Shown here: positions 60,675 to 64,000 of the stretch, piece after piece
Numbering within the stretch: the first letter of the stretch is position 1
How the letters are laid out: every line of letters begins with the position of its first letter
From: Closterium sp. Naga37s-1
Lineage: Eukaryota > Streptophyta > Zygnematophyceae > Desmidiales > Closteriaceae
Direction: 5' to 3'
DNA: 64,000 nucleotides
Assembly (NCBI GenBank): GCA_947471745.1
Contig: CANJKZ010000064.1
Span: 674,001 to 738,000, forward strand
Translations under genes and position numbers: made by a program
The notes under the pieces: generated by a model
The model's database searches: none
The model's input: only the letters and a program-made list of their open reading frames with translations
Told to the model about the DNA's origin: nothing

Positions 60675-63600
60675 TCAAGGAGGCGACATGCCGCCCGCAC
60701 CAGCAGCCCGGACAAAACTTTCCAAGATTGGCCCAACCTGTGAATGCAAGCAAAAAGAGGAGAACAAGGAAACACACACCAAGGCGCGAGCGGAAAAAAA
60801 ATGCATATAAAGGGGGTGAGGGCGCGCGGAAGAATGTGGGAGGGAGAGCGATAGGGAAGGAAAAATAGACAAAAAGCAGGGAAAACCTTATGTTGAGAGC
60901 TCTCGGTACCTCTGCATCATTGAGAAATGTGTAAATGGCATGCGGGTTGTCCTGCATGTCACTGATTGCTGCTCCACACGCACACACAGGGAGGGGGGGA
61001 TGGAATGGAACGGGAGCAACAGGGGAAGAGACCGCGGAGGACGGACATCAGTCAAGAACAAATCCATAATGAAAACCTACGCAGAACTGATGTGCAGAAT
61101 CCATGAAAATGCCTAAAGCAACAGCCAGACCCCTCTCCGTCCCCTCTTTTCACCCCATCTCTCTTTCCCCACCCGCTCCTCCCTTTCCTCCCTCCCCTTC
61201 TCTTGCAGTTGGCATGAACCCTGTCAAGCCTAAACTCACCATGCCGAACCCGCGGGTTTGTGAGCCCGAGACGAAGCATCTCATTGGCCATGGCCCACAA
61301 AGGGGCGCCCTCAACATCCATGGCCTCCTCCTCCCCTCCCTCCCCCCTTCCTACAGTTGGAATAAACCCTGGCAATCATGAACTCACCCTGCCGGACCCG
61401 CGGGTTAGTCAGCCCGTGCCGAAGCATCTCATTCGCCATGGCCCACAAAGCAGCCCCCTCAACATCCATGGCCTCCTCCTCCCCTCCCTCCCCACCCTCC
61501 ACCTCAACCACAAAAGGGTCCCGAGCTTCGTGCGGTGGCAGGGAGGCGGAGGAGGAGGAGAGGTGAGACGGAGAGGTTGAGCCGGATGCGCCCATGATGG
61601 TCTGGAGGGCCATCATTCGGTTCCACGCACGCACCGACCGCTCATCCTGAAGCCACCACAGGGGACCGGTGGAGACGGGGTAGCGTGGAGCGGAAGGGGG
61701 GAGAAGGGGGGGAAGGGGCGAGTACGGATGAGAACGGAGGCGATTCGATGGGCTCACCAAAGTGAAGTGGGAGGACGGACGGATTGGCATGTGCTGTGGC
61801 CGCTTTCTTAGGAAACCCGGCCGATTAATAACAGCGAGTGGAATAACCGGAGCATACGTGTGAATGATAGAACTCACCACATGCATGCCTGCAATCTGAG
61901 CCCATGCCTCTCTCAACTCAGCAGGCAGGTCCCCCTGTAACGGCGGTTGAGAGTCCCCTAACGTAGCTGCCGGCGCCTCCCCTGTCCCTGCACGCACTCC
62001 CTCTTGCACTGCTGCTGCTGCTGCTGCTGCTGCTGCCACACCCATGGGTACACCCGAACCTGCTGCTGCCCCTGCCACTGCCCCTGCTCCTGCTGCTCCT
62101 GCTGGTGCTGCTGCTCCCGCCTCGCCACTCACCCCTGAACACATCATCCCTCCACTTGCTGCCACTGCTGAGGAAGAAGGTGGATCCATTTCGGCCGCTT
62201 CTCCTGCTGCGACTGCAGGCAGGCCTTCGCTGTTCCCGGCTGCTACCCCAGCCCCCTCACCACCACCACCAGCAGCACCACTGTCAGCTGCACCAGTAGC
62301 ACCAGCGTCAACTCCTGCACCACCAGCACTTAAAGAGACCCCTGTGCTATCCCCACTGGCAAGACCTCCTGCTGCCGCCCCGCTTCCTCCTTCATCCCCT
62401 CCTCCTCCCGCTCCTTCTCCAGCCCCCCCTGCTCCTGCTGCCCCTGCTGCCCCTGCTTCTCCTGCTGCACCTCCCCCACCCCCTTCCCCACCCCGTCCCC
62501 CCGGCCCAGCAGGTGCAGCAGGCGCATCAGCAGCGGCGGATTCTGCCTGCAGTGCCTGCTCCTCCGCGTCTGGGTTCTCTATCAGCCACTCTATCGCTGC
62601 TGCCACGCGGTTGCTGCTCGTGGCACCGGCATGGCAGCAGGCAGCGGCACGGGCAGAGCGGGCAGAAGAGAGGATAGAGAGGAGAAATGGGAATTCAATG
62701 TGGGATCAGATCAGCCATGGCATGTATGAGTGAGGTAGTGTTGGAGTGGGGAGAGGCAGGGTGGGATGGGATCGAACCAAGGGTACGTTAGCAGAACGAT
62801 CATGCAAACCAGTACAGACACCAGATTGCAGATTATCCCAACGCGGTAACCAGGCACCCAGGCTGGCGGACGCATGCATGGGTTGAGAGTGGTGGCAGGC
62901 AAGGCCGGGCGAGCGGCCGGGCGGGTGGGCAGGAGGGAGGGAGGAAGGGAGGGAGCACTGACCGGTGCAGCTGCAGGGCATGGCGGGCCATGAGGCGCGG
63001 GAATCCCATCTCTGCCAGGCGATCCACCAGCACCGGATCTGCCACCACCCGCACCCGCTGCTGCTAGGGGCGATGGGGGAGGCACGGGGGGTGTGGGGGG
63101 GGGGGGACCAGGGGAAAGCATGGGCTTAGTTTTGAGGCGCCTCAAGAACAGACACCAGCACCGGGTCTGCCACCACGCGCACCCGCTGCTTCTGGCCCGG
63201 GGAGCGTGGACATGGAGGGGCGAGATGGAAAGGCGAAATGGAGAGGCGAGATGGAGAGGCGAGATGGAGAGGCGAGATGGAGAGGCGAGATGGAGAGGCG
63301 AGATGGAGAGGCGAGATGGAGGGGGGGGGGGAGTTGGTGGCCAGAAACGGGTGCCAAATGGGGAGCTGGCAGGAGGACCGTACAGGGAACGTGCGGGGGC
63401 GATACAGAACGAGAGAGAACGCGAAGTGGGTGGTGTGTGTGAGAGAGGGAGAGAGTGACAGGCAGGCGAGGCAGGGTAGATCCAGGGGATAGATAGATGG
63501 ACGAGTGGATCGATCATGGAGGTTGGGTTCGCTATCTGAATGCTTACAGCAGCAGCTATAGCAGCGGCGGCGGCGGCGGCTGTGGTGGTATGCAATCCAA

Positions 63601-64000
63601 GCCCGGAGGTGGCAGCAGGAGGAGGAGGTAGAGGAACACCTCTCCTCGCGCACTCTGCTTCAATGGCCCGGTCTATGCTCTCCCTCGTCGGAATCGCCTC
63701 TGCTGCTGCTGCTGCAGTCTCTGCGGACGAATCAGGAGCTGCCAGCTGGCAAGGTGTTGGGGCCCGGATGCGGGTGATAACAAGAGTGTCTGCATACCGC
63801 GGGGAGGGAGGGGGAAAGGGGGGGTTGGGAGGGGGAAGGGGGGGGAAGGGAGGGGGAAGGGGGGGGGGAGGGAGGGGGAAGGGGGGCGGAGGGAGGGAAG
63901 GGGGGAGAAGACGAATGGCGCACGAGGGAGGAGAAAGGGAGGGGGATGGCTTGATTCGAGTGCAACGGTTCGGAAGGTAAATGCTGGACTGAAGGGCGGG
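60675..64000 (-). CDS. UBA/STI1-type ubiquitin-binding protein (UBAC1/KPC2-like), 5' end outside window
   Basis: Exons seen: 63789-63548, 63063-62963, 62616-61878, 61646-61388, 60968-60910, 60737-60675 (stop TGA); GT-AG, phases agree, earlier exon(s) beyond 64000. The first visible exon (TLVITRIRAPTP) may end a ubiquitin-like fold. A UBA domain spans an intron: VVADPVLVDRLAEMGFPRLM + ARHALQLHR | SNRVAAAIEWLIENPDAEE. A long Ala/Gly/Pro linker follows, then AWNRMMALQTIMG and ALWAMANEMLRHGLTNPRVR. The C-terminus is an STI1-like motif, AISDMQDNPHAIYTFLNDAE + VGPILESFVRAAG. By family it would bind ubiquitin or ubiquitin-like chains and link a ligase to the proteasome. Two acceptors (62.6 and 60.97 kb) are GAGCAG tandem sites where either AG keeps frame. 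Introns hold two exon copies. Confidence 0.8.
61240..61350 (-). repeat. in-frame copy of a UBA/STI1-gene exon tail
   Basis: 111 bases, acceptor CTGTAG and donor G|GTGAGT, phase 1-1, 37 codons without a stop (AMDVEGAPLWAMANEMLRLG + LTNPRVRH). It lies 37 bases after the donor of the parent exon (61388). Seven differing codons are synonymous and three are not. It could be a cassette exon, but the 37-base intron needed would be very short. Confidence 0.88.
63132..63145. other. palindrome TTGAGGCGCCTCAA beside the UBA exon copy
   Basis: A perfect 14-bp palindrome 10 bases after the copied exon piece. Same arms as the TPR-array palindromes, with G/C as the central pair. On the minus strand the flanks also match the outlying TPR copy (TCTGTTYTTGAG-N-CG-N'-CTCAAA). 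Confidence 0.9.
63156..63191 (-). repeat. copy of the start of the UBA exon, upstream of it
   Basis: 36 bases (KQRVRVVADPVL) with its own acceptor (GGGCCAG) and a weak donor (GTGTCT), phase 0-0, so inclusion would keep frame. The parent is 63063 onward (QQRVRVVADPVL). Confidence 0.85.

Overview
The window looks like nuclear DNA of a streptophyte, most likely a zygnematophyte-type green alga such as Closterium (inference). The signs are plant-lineage gene families (an XBAT31-type ankyrin/RING ligase, plant-type Golgi glycosyltransferase domains, a plant-style branched-chain keto-acid dehydrogenase E2), short GT-AG introns, high GC, coding sequence swollen by homopolymers (poly-Ala, poly-Gln, poly-Gly, Ser/Pro repeats), and young Ty1/copia elements. 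There are no operons and the host genes share no obvious pathway.

Layout. 1-2.0 kb: broken Ty3/gypsy-type fragment. 2.5-5.9 kb: three minisatellite arrays, two of them the same 22-bp family in opposite orientation. 6.9-10.5 kb (+): six-exon XBAT31-like E3 ligase. 14.5-11.1 kb (-): two-exon fusion of two glycosyltransferase-like domains. 15.8-26.2 kb (+): a 3,475-codon low-complexity protein. 25.8-37.9 kb: the 3' end of that gene is present twice, on either side of a 5'-truncated LINE, which looks like a target-site duplication of about 1 kb. A copia element (E1) sits inside the second copy, and a small non-autonomous LTR element (E2) sits inside E1. 39.3-40.1 kb (+): unknown protein. 41.7-45.7 kb (+): seven-exon BCKDH E2. 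46.3-53.2 kb: copia element E3. 59.2-53.9 kb (-): three-exon TPR protein. 64.0-60.7 kb (-): UBA/STI1-type protein, 5' end beyond the window.

The most unusual feature is a recurring one. In three of the six host genes, pieces of exons together with their splice sites are duplicated inside the neighbouring intron. In the TPR gene this has grown into an 83-bp array with 12 exon-tail copies plus one outlying copy, each with its own 5' splice site. Several of the other copies would be frame-preserving mini-exons. Two of the genes share a palindrome, TTGAG-N-CG-N'-CTCAA, whose central pair differs between copies (A/T, T/A, G/C) while the symmetry is kept.
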